Shown: piece by piece, positions 46,374 through 54,221 of the stretch
Layout: the number at the start of each line of letters is the position of its first letter
How positions within the stretch are numbered: the first letter of the stretch is position 1
Origin: Gulosibacter macacae
GTDB lineage: Bacteria; Actinomycetota; Actinomycetes; Actinomycetales; Microbacteriaceae
Direction: 5' to 3'
Length of the DNA stretch: 64,000 bases
Assembly: GCF_003865375.1 (NCBI RefSeq)
Contig: NZ_RQVS01000007.1
Location: 118,342-182,341, forward strand
Program-made: the position numbers and the translations under genes
The notes under the pieces: model-generated
Told to the model about the DNA's origin: nothing
The model's database searches: none
Seen by the model: only the letters and a program-made list of their open reading frames with translations

Positions 46374-47771
46374 ATGCGTTCAGAATCATCGCGACTGCCG
46401 CACTCACTTCGCGAGGCCGAACTCACTGCCGCCGGGTTCATCCGGGTCATCGGTCGCGATGAACGCGCCGATATCGTGTCAATTGACCCGGATGCGGTGG
46501 TTCCGCCGCCCTCCGCAACGCTCGCCTATGCGCTCGTCGCGCCAGTACTCGTCGCCATCGCGGTTGGGTTCGCCTGGCTCACCGCCTGGGTTTGGCAGTT
46601 CTTGGCCGCGCAGGCCCCGGGCATTGGCCTCGAGTGGCTCGCGGTGTTGCCGGCATTCATCGCGCTCTGGTTCGCTTGGCTCTCGGTGCGGCACCTCTGG
46701 CGCTGGGGTACGCGCGGGCGCCGGATGCAACGCGCACGTTCGTTCGCGCAGCTCCAGCAGCAGCCGTGGCGGCCGACGATGACAACGATCACCGAGGTGC
46801 GACAGTACCGCTCGCGTCGCCAGGTGCTGCGCTATTCGGTGCTCGTATCGGCCGAGTATCAGGATGCGGTGCTCGTAAATCCGCCCGGTGCGGTCGGGCG
46901 CGGGCAGGAAGTATTGCCTTCGGTCGGTGATCAGGTGTGCCTGTGGCGACTCGATGATGGGACGCTCTTCGCCCAAGTGGCGGGCGACGGTGCTGCGCCC
47001 GCACAGTTGTTTGTGCCGGCCGCAGCCGCGACCTCGGCACCGCAAGCACCCGCACCGCAACGGCCCACGAAGCCACAACCTAGCGAGTTCCCTGGCGACG
47101 CGCGCACCGCTCGCAAATACTCAACCGGCATGCTGCGCGTTGTGGCACCGCGCGAATCAGCCGATCACCTGCCCGACTCGGTGGAGCCGTTCATTGGCGC
47201 CTCGCGCCCCGCCTGGTTCCAGATTGGCGCGATGCTCGTTGCGCTCACGATCGGCGTCGTCAGCGTGCGCCTCTTCGTCGAGGCGTGGCTCTGGACCTGG
47301 GTCGCCCTCGCCGCAGCCATCATCATCGCGCTCATCTCCATCCCGGTGCTTGTCCGCGACGCCCGGGCGCGCGCCTATGACGAGAGCCAGCTGCGCCACG
47401 GCTTCCCGCAACTCATGCGCACTCGCCCCACCGCCTACGGCGTCGTCGTCGAAACCGGGTCGTCTGACAGCGAGGGTCAGATCACCGCGTACTGGGCGGG
47501 CGTCGAAGTGGGCGCCGAGGCGTTGCTCTTACTCAGCCCGCAACGTGCCCACCACCGCTTCGGCGCCGAGCAACTCCCCCAGGTCGGTGACCGGGTCTCA
47601 ATCTGGCGCCTGCCCGACGGTTTCACCATCGGCCAGCTCGATCGCATCGATGGTTTCGGCTCCCGCCGTAATGTGCGGGCGGCGACCGAAGCGCTCGTCG
47701 GCCAGGTGCACGCGGGCGAACTCAGTGCATCCGAGTTCTATGCTGAGCGATACCGACTACTCACCCAATAA
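46374..47771 (+). CDS. Four-TM protein with a duplicated two-TM plus small-domain unit, unknown function
   Basis: 465 residues. The sequence repeats itself: each half has a TM pair (about 50-115 and 285-325) followed by a soluble block ending in the same pattern, LPSVGDQVCLWRLDDGTLFA at about 182 and LPQVGDRVSIWRLPDGFTIG at about 402. The halves are joined by an Ala/Pro/Gln-rich linker (about 220-245). Related single-unit proteins are encoded at 48274 and 48893. The pattern of two TMs plus a beta-rich domain is reminiscent of DUF3592/NfeD-type proteins, but I cannot assign it. GAGGGG ribosome site before the ATG. Confidence 0.7.
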   Translation: MRSESSRLPHSLREAELTAAGFIRVIGRDERADIVSIDPDAVVPPPSATLAYALVAPVLVAIAVGFAWLTAWVWQFLAAQAPGIGLEWLAVLPAFIALWFAWLSVRHLWRWGTRGRRMQRARSFAQLQQQPWRPTMTTITEVRQYRSRRQVLRYSVLVSAEYQDAVLVNPPGAVGRGQEVLPSVGDQVCLWRLDDGTLFAQVAGDGAAPAQLFVPAAAATSAPQAPAPQRPTKPQPSEFPGDARTARKYSTGMLRVVAPRESADHLPDSVEPFIGASRPAWFQIGAMLVALTIGVVSVRLFVEAWLWTWVALAAAIIIALISIPVLVRDARARAYDESQLRHGFPQLMRTRPTAYGVVVETGSSDSEGQITAYWAGVEVGAEALLLLSPQRAHHRFGAEQLPQVGDRVSIWRLPDGFTIGQLDRIDGFGSRRNVRAATEALVGQVHAGELSASEFYAERYRLLTQ

Positions 47772-47837
47772 CATCTCGTCCGTTTGGACGAGACCGGAGC
47801 GGTGAGCCGGTTTTCAGCGGCACATAGGATGAGCGAC

Positions 47838-48191
47838 ATGGAAATCCTGCGTACTATCCTGCTCATCCTCCACTTCGTCGGCATCGCCGCCCTGCTCGGT
47901 GTCTGGTTCTCGCAGATCAAGTCGATTTCGGCGGGCAACGCCCGCATCCTCCCGGGCATGATGCACGGTGCCTGGACGATGCTCGTGACGGGCCTGGGTC
48001 TGGTCACCTACCTCGAACTCGCGACCGATGTCGAGATCAACCATATGAAGATCGGCATCAAGCTTGCCGTGCTCATCGCGATCGTCGTGCTCGCGCTCAT
48101 CAACCGCAAGAAGGAGCGCGTGTCGGCCGGCGTCATGTGGGCGATTGGTGGCCTCACCCTCCTCAACATCATCCTCGCCGTGGCGATGTAA
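47838..48191 (+). CDS. Small four-TM membrane protein, unknown function
   Basis: 117 residues, almost entirely hydrophobic: helices at about 3-25, 38-58, 68-85 and 95-115, separated by short polar turns (GNARILPG; NRKKERVSAG). AGGA lies eight bases before ATG 47838; an in-frame ATG at 47829 is also possible. The N-terminal LRTILLILHFVGIAALLGVW and central LPGMMHGAWTMLVTGL pattern resemble small integral-membrane proteins widespread in actinobacteria without known function. Same direction as its neighbours; a hairpin follows the stop. Confidence 0.75.
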   Translation: MEILRTILLILHFVGIAALLGVWFSQIKSISAGNARILPGMMHGAWTMLVTGLGLVTYLELATDVEINHMKIGIKLAVLIAIVVLALINRKKERVSAGVMWAIGGLTLLNIILAVAM

Positions 48192-48230
48192 TCACCGCGA
48201 CGCTTCGAGTGCCCGAGCGCACCCGAACTA

Positions 48231-48271
48231 CTGAAGCCTCCCCTCGTTCATATGCGAGTGGGAGGCTTCAG
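48231..48271 (+). terminator. Hairpin that also covers the next gene's ribosome site
   Basis: CTGAAGCCTCCC plus CTCG (48231-48246) pairs with CGAG plus TGGGAGGCTTCAG (48255-48271). The right arm contains GGGAGG, the Shine-Dalgarno of the gene starting GTG at 48274. Confidence 0.7.
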
Positions 48272-48273
48272 CT

Positions 48274-48900
48274 GTGAGTGGCGAATTGAGCGAGATGGCA
48301 CGGCGTCGGCCTGACGGGATCGCTCGCATTGTGAGCCACCTCGCTCGTGTCGATGAGCCGCCGAAGGATGCGGCCGACTTTATGCCGCCGCGCGCCACCA
48401 TGATTCCGGGGCTCGTGCTCCTACTCGTTGCCCTCGGCGGCGCCGGCTGGGCGCTCTGGCACGGAATTTCGCTCATCGTCGAGCGGCCACGGCTCGAAGT
48501 CGTGCCGCCCGATCACACCCTGAACACCATCGGGATCTTTGTCGTCGCCATCGCCGCGCTCATTGTGGCTGCGCACACGCTCCGGGCGCTCATCCATCGC
48601 CCGGCACTGCGACGCGCCTATCTTGCGATTGAGCGTGGTGCTCTTGGCGAGCCGAGCATCGGCAGTGTCGTGCGCAGCGTCTCGAATGTCGACGAAGACA
48701 TCGTGAGCTATTGGATCCTCATTGACGTGGATGGTCAACGGCTACTTTTCCGCCAACCGCGTCACTACAACGTGCGGGTCGCGCAAACGGATCTGCCCGT
48801 TATGGGCGATCTCGCCTGCGTGTGGCCGGTCGCCGATGACTATTACATCGCGCAGCTCGAACCGCGATCATTCAAGGCAAAGGGCAGGTCACGTGGCTGA
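48274..48900 (+). CDS. Two-TM membrane protein, single-unit paralogue
   Basis: 208 residues. TM helices at about 47-70 and 90-108, then a soluble domain ending LPVMGDLACVWPVADDYYIA and QLEPRS. The spacing and the LP..GD..C.W motif match each half of the 465-residue protein at 46374 and the broken gene that follows. GTG start with GGGAGG eight bases upstream, which is locked in a hairpin. The soluble block includes VDVDGQRLLFRQPRHYNVRV, a beta-strand pattern. Function unknown. Confidence 0.72.
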   Translation: MSGELSEMARRRPDGIARIVSHLARVDEPPKDAADFMPPRATMIPGLVLLLVALGGAGWALWHGISLIVERPRLEVVPPDHTLNTIGIFVVAIAALIVAAHTLRALIHRPALRRAYLAIERGALGEPSIGSVVRSVSNVDEDIVSYWILIDVDGQRLLFRQPRHYNVRVAQTDLPVMGDLACVWPVADDYYIAQLEPRSFKAKGRSRG

Positions 48901-49532
48901 ACTCAATAGCGATTATCCAGTCGGTTTTCCGTCGGGGCGCACGATCGGTCCAGCCCGAGTTGTCGACCACGATGATCGCGCGGACACGCCTCCCCGCAGC
49001 GCAAGCCTGTTCCTCCCGCCGAATGCCACGCCCATCGGCTGGATTCTGCTCCTCCTCATCGCCCTCGGTGCGCTGGCCTACGGGCTCTCCGAAATCATCA
49101 CCAGCTATTCGGCACAATTGCGCGACTTCGAACGCCTCGGCGATGGGTTCTGGCGTGCGATCTCGGTTCCCGGCGCAATTGCCGTTGCCGGTCTCGTCGT
49201 CGCAGCCATCTGCATCCGCAAGCTCACGCTCCAGCCGGAGCGGCGCGCGGCGTATCTCGTGCTGCAGCGCGGCAACTTGGGTGAGCCGCGTCACGGCACG
49301 GTCACCGGCTTCAATATCGACTATGGCGAGAACGGTGCCGCGCGCTATCAACTCGGTGTCGACGTGGATGGGGGAACACCTCAAGTTTTCGGAGCCGCGC
49401 TCGGTGGAAGTGCGCATCGATCAGGCCGATCTGCCGAAGTTTGGCGACCCGGTGTGGGTGTGGCCACTCACGCAGCGCACCATGATTGCGCAACTCGAAC
49501 CGCGATCAAGGCGGCGCGGCTCGTCAAGCTAA
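48893..49532 (+). pseudogene. Two-TM paralogue with a +1 frameshift in a G5 run
   Basis: GTG start at 48893 overlapping the previous gene by eight bases. The frame gives a hydrophilic start, TM helices at about 43-65 and 85-105, and GVDVDG; there, at the run GGGGG (49370-49374), the homologous sequence moves to another frame: EHLKFSEPRSVEVRIDQADL then PKFGDPVWVWPLTQRTMIAQ and LEPRS, ending TAA at 49532. This tail matches the end of the paralogue at 48274 (VDVDGQRLLF ... LEPRS), so one extra G is the economical explanation. Without correction the frame runs on to 49537 with an unrelated C-terminus. Confidence 0.8.
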
Positions 49533-49568
49533 GTTGACAAGCTCGCGACTGTCAACCAAGATTGACAC
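49533..49568 (+). promoter_or_regulatory. Promoter with GTTGACA/TGTCAAC dyad before the HTH gene
   Basis: TTGACA (49534-49539) is a consensus -35; 17 bases on, CAAGAT (49557-49562) is a weak -10 and the GTG start is six bases further, so the mRNA may be leaderless. GTTGACA (49533-49539) and TGTCAAC (49550-49556) form a dyad inside the promoter, a plausible operator. Confidence 0.5.
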
Positions 49569-49775
49569 GTGACGAACACGGCAACCAACGAAGACCAACC
49601 CGATAAGTCGCTCCGACGCATCCTCGAACTCGTCGAGCAACAGCGCGCCATCGAACGCGAGCTCTCTGCCGCCGTACGCCAAGCCCAACTTGCCGGCTAC
49701 TCCTGGCAGGCGATCGCCTACCACCTCGGAGTCACGCGCCAGGCCGCCCACAAGAAGTACGGAAAGCTCAAGTGA
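49569..49775 (+). CDS. Small helix-turn-helix protein
   Basis: 68 residues: a helical N-terminus (SLRRILELVEQQRAIERELSAAV) followed by a canonical HTH (GYSWQAIAYHLGVTRQAAHKKYGKL). It has the appearance of the small DNA-binding partners that precede ABC exporters in many actinobacteria. GTG start, and its TGA overlaps the exporter's GTG start, so the two are coupled. A dyad in its own promoter suggests autoregulation. Confidence 0.82.
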   Translation: MTNTATNEDQPDKSLRRILELVEQQRAIERELSAAVRQAQLAGYSWQAIAYHLGVTRQAAHKKYGKLK

Positions 49776-51757
49776 CCGACACCGCCACCGAGCCCACTGC
49801 ATCCGCCGCCACCGCCGCAAAGCCGAGCCGCCGCGGGCGCACCTCACGCGACCGCAACGCCGACGGCACGCCGCGCGCGTCACTCAAGCAGCTGTGGCCC
49901 TACCTCTTCCGCGACAAGCCAATGATGTCGCTCATCATCGGCATCTCAGTCATCGGCAGCGCGTTCTCGCTCGCGCAGCCGGTGCTCATGGGCCTGCTGA
50001 TCACGCAGGTCGAAGGCGGCTCGCTCGAGGGCTGGATCGTCTGGGCACTCGTTGCTGTCGTCGTCGGCGATGCGATCCTCAGCGGCCTGCAGCACTTTCT
50101 CTTGCAACGCATGGGCGAAACGATCGTGCTCGACGCCCGTCGCAACCTCATCCGCAAGCTCTTCCACCTGCCGATCAGCGAGTTTGATGCCCGCCGCACC
50201 GGCGACCTCGTCAGCCGCGTCGGAAGCGACACCACCCTCCTGCGCGCCGTGCTCACGCAGGGACTCATCGAAGCGATTGGTGGCGCGCTCACCTTTATCG
50301 GCGCGGTCATCGCAATGCTCTGGCTCGACTGGGTGCTCTTCCTCATCACCTTCGCCTGCATCTCGGTCTCGCTCGCAGTGGTGTTGTTGCTTTCGCGCAA
50401 GGTCATGGCCGCATCGGCGGCAGCACAACAGAAGGTTGGCGAACTCACCGCCGCCACCGAGCGCGCGATCTCGTCAATGCGCACACTGCGCGCAACCGGC
50501 GCGGTCGAACGCGAACAAGAACGGGTCGTCGACGACGCGGTGGGCGCCTATCGCCGCGGCCTCGACATCGCCGCCATCTCGGCGGTCATGGTGCCGGTCT
50601 CGACGCTCGCGATGCAGCTGTCAATGGTGCTCGTCCTCGGCATCGGCGGCGTGCGCGTCGCCGCGGGCGACCTCACGATTGCCTCGCTCGTGTCGTTCAT
50701 CATGTTCCTGTTCATGATGATCGCGCCGCTCGCACTCATGTTCGGTGCCATCTCGGCGATCGCCTCTGCCCTCGGTGCGCTCGGACGCATCGAAGAAATC
50801 GCGGCGCTCCCCGACGAAGAGGCGCGCGATGACGAGTTCCGCCCGCGGGTCACGCTCGTCGGCCCGGCAAACGTCGACGCCATGCCCGACGCTCCGGCCC
50901 TCGAATTCCGTGAGGTGTCGTTCCGCTACCCCGAGCAGGTCGTGCGTGCCGCTCGTGCGAAGCAGGATGCATCCGGTCGCTTTGATCGCTACGTCGCGAC
51001 CACCGGGCGGCGCGCGAAATCTGCCGCCGATGTGCTGCTGCGCATCGACGAGAGCGAGCCGATTGAGTCACCGCTCGTGCTCGACAGGGTGTCGTTTACC
51101 GTGCCGCGCGGCGCAAAGGTCGCGCTCGTTGGGCCCTCGGGGGCTGGTAAGTCGACTACCCTTGCGCTCATCGAGCGGTTCTACGACCCGACTTCGGGGT
51201 CGATTTCGCTCGGTGGTGTCGACCTGCGGTCAATCTCGCGCGCGCAACTGCGGGCGCAACTCGGCTATGTGCAGCAGAATGCGCCGACGCTCGCCGGCAC
51301 CATTCGTGACAATCTGCAGCTCGGCCGCCCGGATGCATCAGATGACGAGTGCGTGGAGGTACTCCGCGCCGTCAACCTCGGGAGCGTGCTCGATCGCTCG
51401 ACCCAGGGGCTCGACGCTGAAGTTGGCGAAGCGGGTGTGCGGCTCTCGGGTGGTGAGCAGCAGCGTCTTGCGATTGCTCGGACGCTCTTGGCCGCACCCC
51501 CGGTGCTCTTGCTTGATGAATCGACCTCGGCGCTCGATGGCCGCAATGAGGCGCTCATGCGCGAGTCGATTGAGCGGGTGGCGCAGGGCCGGTCGATGGT
51601 GATGATCGCGCACCGCCTGTCGACGGTGATTGATGCCGACGAAATTGTGGTGATGGAACACGGTCGGGTGATTGGCCGCGGCACGCACGCTGAGTTGTTG
51701 GAGACGACGCCGCTCTATCGAGAGCTGGCTCAGCACCAGTTGCTCGCGCCGCGTTGA
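49772..51757 (+). CDS. ABC exporter with fused membrane and ATPase domains (MsbA/LmrA-like half transporter)
   Basis: 661 residues. Cytoplasmic N-tail about 45, six TM helices (about 50-330), then an ATPase domain with Walker A GPSGAGKSTTLALIE, Q-loop GYVQQNAPTLAGTI, signature RLSGGEQQRLAIARTLL, Walker B VLLLDESTSALD and MIAHRLSTV. An unusually long insertion (about residues 365-440, QDASGRFDRYVATTGRRAK region) separates the start of the ATPase domain (EFREVSFRYPEQ) from Walker A. GTG start overlapping the HTH gene. A homodimeric exporter of lipids or drugs is likely; substrate unknown. Confidence 0.92.
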   Translation: MTDTATEPTASAATAAKPSRRGRTSRDRNADGTPRASLKQLWPYLFRDKPMMSLIIGISVIGSAFSLAQPVLMGLLITQVEGGSLEGWIVWALVAVVVGDAILSGLQHFLLQRMGETIVLDARRNLIRKLFHLPISEFDARRTGDLVSRVGSDTTLLRAVLTQGLIEAIGGALTFIGAVIAMLWLDWVLFLITFACISVSLAVVLLLSRKVMAASAAAQQKVGELTAATERAISSMRTLRATGAVEREQERVVDDAVGAYRRGLDIAAISAVMVPVSTLAMQLSMVLVLGIGGVRVAAGDLTIASLVSFIMFLFMMIAPLALMFGAISAIASALGALGRIEEIAALPDEEARDDEFRPRVTLVGPANVDAMPDAPALEFREVSFRYPEQVVRAARAKQDASGRFDRYVATTGRRAKSAADVLLRIDESEPIESPLVLDRVSFTVPRGAKVALVGPSGAGKSTTLALIERFYDPTSGSISLGGVDLRSISRAQLRAQLGYVQQNAPTLAGTIRDNLQLGRPDASDDECVEVLRAVNLGSVLDRSTQGLDAEVGEAGVRLSGGEQQRLAIARTLLAAPPVLLLDESTSALDGRNEALMRESIERVAQGRSMVMIAHRLSTVIDADEIVVMEHGRVIGRGTHAELLETTPLYRELAQHQLLAPR

Positions 51758-51760
51758 CTT

Positions 51761-51828
51761 TTTCGTCACGTATACGGGCGCTCGAGGTATATCCACCTCG
51801 AGCGCCCGTATACGTGAGCGAGACGAAA
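51761..51828. repeat. Palindrome with perfect 23-bp arms
   Basis: TCACGTATACGGGCGCTCGA plus GGT is exactly complementary to the right arm, around ATATCC. Outer TTTCGTC/GACGAAA extends the dyad with four extra bases on the right only. It starts four bases after the exporter stop and may end that transcript. Confidence 0.8.
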
Positions 51829-51845
51829 CGCGACCCTGGAATAAC

Positions 51846-51872
51846 TTGACTGTCTATGCGTTGACATAGACA
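51846..51872 (+). promoter_or_regulatory. Operator candidate TGTCTATG-N6-CATAGACA over a start codon
   Basis: Perfect 8-bp arms (51851-51858 and 51865-51872); the last base is the A of the ATG. TTGACT at 51846 may be a -35. Such a dyad on the start site would allow tight repression by a HxlR/TetR/MarR-type protein encoded elsewhere. Confidence 0.45.
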
Positions 51873-52519
51873 TGACTGAGCAGCAACCACGCACCATCGG
51901 GATCTTCGGCCCCGGCCGCGTCGGCACCGCCATCGCGCGCGCCGCAATGGCAAAGGGCGACACGGTATTCATCACCGGCACCCAAGACCCGGTGACCCAG
52001 CAGATGCTGCTCGACTTCGTCGCGCCCGGCGCGATTGCCGCCTCACCTGAAGAGGTGGCGGCCGCTGACCTCATCGTCGTGGCGGTGCCACTGCCGAAGT
52101 TCCGGGCGGTGTCGCCCGAACTCCTGCGCGGCAAGGTCGTCGTGGATGCCATGAACTATTGGAGCGGCACCGACGGCAACCTCGCCGACTTCGACGACAC
52201 TGAACTCTCATCAAGTGAGGTCGTCGCCGAGCACTTTGCCGGCGCACACGTCGTGAAAACCTTCAACCACGTGGGCTACCGCGACCTCGACCCGGCCGTG
52301 ATTGCGCGCCGCGAGACGCCGGTCGGGCTCGGTGTTGCTGGTGATGACGCGGATGCGGTGGCGGCAGTTACCGAGTTCGTCGAGCGTCTTGGCTTCGCGG
52401 CTGTACCGTTTGATTCGCTGGCTGCGGGTCGAGCGTTCGAACCAAGCGGGCCGATCTTTGGTGGCCTGCTGGCGGCGGATGAGCTGCGTGCGCGGCTTGC
52501 GGGTGTGACGGTGCGGTAG
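51872..52519 (+). CDS. NAD(P)-binding oxidoreductase, F420-dependent NADP reductase-like
   Basis: 215 residues, Rossmann fold: IGIFGPGRVGTAIARAAMAKG at the N-terminus, then GKVVVDAMNYW and VVKTFNHVGYRDL, the pattern of the FNO/NADPH-dependent F420 reductase family and its F420-independent relatives. No ribosome site before the ATG; an inverted repeat overlaps the start. Single-gene unit. The true hydride acceptor cannot be read from sequence. Confidence 0.82.
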   Translation: MTEQQPRTIGIFGPGRVGTAIARAAMAKGDTVFITGTQDPVTQQMLLDFVAPGAIAASPEEVAAADLIVVAVPLPKFRAVSPELLRGKVVVDAMNYWSGTDGNLADFDDTELSSSEVVAEHFAGAHVVKTFNHVGYRDLDPAVIARRETPVGLGVAGDDADAVAAVTEFVERLGFAAVPFDSLAAGRAFEPSGPIFGGLLAADELRARLAGVTVR

Positions 52520-52527
52520 GCGCGGCG

Positions 52528-52618
52528 GGCGTCTCGATACGCTTCGCTATTCGACGGCCCAAGCGCTTGGCTGGCCGAGTTGTTGGTTGGTTGAGTAGCG
52601 CGTAGCGCGTAGCGAAAT
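52528..52618. repeat. TCGAGTAGCG/TATCGAGACC family, drifted inverted pair
   Basis: GCGTCTCGATACGCTTCGCT on the left, GTTGGTTGGTTGAGTAGCG with a duplicated CGTAGCG and AAATCACC on the right, GCTTGGCT near the centre. Confidence 0.7.
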
Positions 52619-52640
52619 CACCCCGCTGAACCACCCCACC

Positions 52641-52646
52641 TAGACT
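52641..52646 (+). promoter_or_regulatory. -10 element (TAGACT) of leaderless fdhD mRNA
   Basis: TAGACT, seven bases, then ATG at 52654; no ribosome site. Confidence 0.5.
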
Positions 52647-52653
52647 TCCCTTC

Positions 52654-53478
52654 ATGAACCGAGTCACCCAGCGCCGCCCCGCAAGCGTCATTCGCGCCGA
52701 TGGCTCAGTCACGCGTCGTCGCGAAACCCTCGCGGGCGAGGAGCCGCTCGAGATCCGTGTCAATGGCAAACCCCTGGCGGTCACGATGCGCACTCCGGGC
52801 GACGATTTCGACCTCGTCGCCGGGAACCTCGTGAGCGAGGGATTCGTCACCCTCCCCGAGCTGCTCGCCAATATGCGCTACTGCGGCGGCGCCATCGTCG
52901 ATGGCACCAACACCTACAACGTCATTGACGCCGCCATCCTCGGCCTCGCACCCGACGCCATCAGCGAGCGCCGCGTCGTCACCACCTCGGCCTGCGGCGT
53001 CTGCGGCACCACGAGCATCGATGAAGTGCGCCGCCAATCACATTTCCCGCCCGCCGACGAGGATTTCCGCATCCCGGCCGCGACACTCCTCGCACTGCCT
53101 GACCGCCTGCGCGAATCGCAGGACCTCTTCGAACGCACCGGCGGCCTCCACGCCGCTGGCCTGTTTGATGAGCAGGGAGAACTCCTCTGCATCCGCGAAG
53201 ACGTCGGCCGCCACAATGCCGTCGACAAGGTGATTGGCTGGGCCCTGCGCGAAGGCCGCCTCCCGCTGCGCCGCACCATCCTGCAGGTCTCGGGGCGAGC
53301 CTCGTTCGAACTCGTGCAAAAGAGCCATCTCGCGGGCATTCCGATCATGTCGGCGGTGAGCGCGCCTTCCTCACTCGCCGCTGATCTCGCCGAGGAGGTC
53401 GGCATCACCCTCGCGGGATTCAGCCGCGGCGACCGCGTCACGATCTACACGCATCCCGAAAGAATTGACGCTGGCTAA
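52654..53478 (+). CDS. fdhD: Formate dehydrogenase accessory sulfurtransferase
   Basis: Passes sulfur from a cysteine desulfurase to the molybdenum cofactor before it enters formate dehydrogenase. 274 residues. The essential cysteine pair is in SACGVCGTTSID; earlier LVSEGFV and later IREDVGRHNAVDKVIGWAL and QVSGRASFELVQK are family blocks. Formate dehydrogenase itself is outside the window. It heads a region of molybdopterin genes but is separated from them by the two Orn-like genes. Confidence 0.95.
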   Translation: MNRVTQRRPASVIRADGSVTRRRETLAGEEPLEIRVNGKPLAVTMRTPGDDFDLVAGNLVSEGFVTLPELLANMRYCGGAIVDGTNTYNVIDAAILGLAPDAISERRVVTTSACGVCGTTSIDEVRRQSHFPPADEDFRIPAATLLALPDRLRESQDLFERTGGLHAAGLFDEQGELLCIREDVGRHNAVDKVIGWALREGRLPLRRTILQVSGRASFELVQKSHLAGIPIMSAVSAPSSLAADLAEEVGITLAGFSRGDRVTIYTHPERIDAG

Positions 53479-53564
53479 GCCTGCACACATCCAGCCTCAA
53501 GGGCCGGGGCGTACGGTGCGAGTATCAACTCGTTGATGCCGGCACTCGGATGGAGGTGGTGGTG

Positions 53565-54221
53565 ATGACTGCGCTCGCAGCTGAGCGACTGCTCTTCGTC
53601 GTGATCGACGCCACCGGGCTCGATGCGAAGCACGACGACCTCGTTGCCATCGCGTTCGCCATTCTTGACGGCAACCTGATGCCCCTGGCCCCCGCGACCG
53701 AGTTTGCGATTGCCCCGCCGCCGGGCTGGCGCGAGCGGGCGAGCACACCGGCGTTTGACCGCTTGCGCCGCCTCGGCCTCGACCGCGAGTGCGACACCGC
53801 CAAGGCAGTGACGGTCGCCGAAGCCGACCGACGCATCGCCGCCCTCATCGACGAGCACTGCGACGAACGCATGCCCATGCTCATTTGGGATGCGGCCGAT
53901 CTCGATCGCTGCTGGAACATCGCCGAGACGGTGAGTAACCCGTCCCAGCTCAGCGTCGACGGCTATGCGGCCGCGCGCGCGGGATTCGTCTCGGATTGGT
54001 TGGCGATCGAGTTGCCCAAGGCGACCCGTCGCCTGCATCCCGATTGGATCGAATTTGAGTCGGTGCGCCGGTTCCTCTTTCGCGCCATGCCGCACCACAG
54101 CGCAAGTCTCGAGATCGCGGTGTCAAGCGCGGAACAGCCATCGCTCGGCCGCGTCACGCAGCTCATTTCGCGCTATGCCACGGCTCGCGAGGCGATCGTG
54201 CAGGGGCTGGTGAAGTCATGA
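53565..54221 (+). CDS. Degenerate oligoribonuclease-like protein 1
   Basis: 218 residues. The N-terminus LFVVIDATGLDAKHDDLVAI and AFAILDGNLMPLA lines up with the start of oligoribonuclease (LVWID.EMTGLD...LIEIAALVTD..LNIL), but the D-x-E metal-binding pair is replaced (Val at the Asp position, Asp at the Glu position). A later LIWDAADLDRCWN matches the region of the third catalytic Asp. The last catalytic block is not evident. Most likely a non-catalytic or altered relative. ATG at 53565 with GGAGGTGG five bases upstream; 53550 is an alternative. The next gene overlaps it by four bases (ATGA). Confidence 0.6.
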   Translation: MTALAAERLLFVVIDATGLDAKHDDLVAIAFAILDGNLMPLAPATEFAIAPPPGWRERASTPAFDRLRRLGLDRECDTAKAVTVAEADRRIAALIDEHCDERMPMLIWDAADLDRCWNIAETVSNPSQLSVDGYAAARAGFVSDWLAIELPKATRRLHPDWIEFESVRRFLFRAMPHHSASLEIAVSSAEQPSLGRVTQLISRYATAREAIVQGLVKS

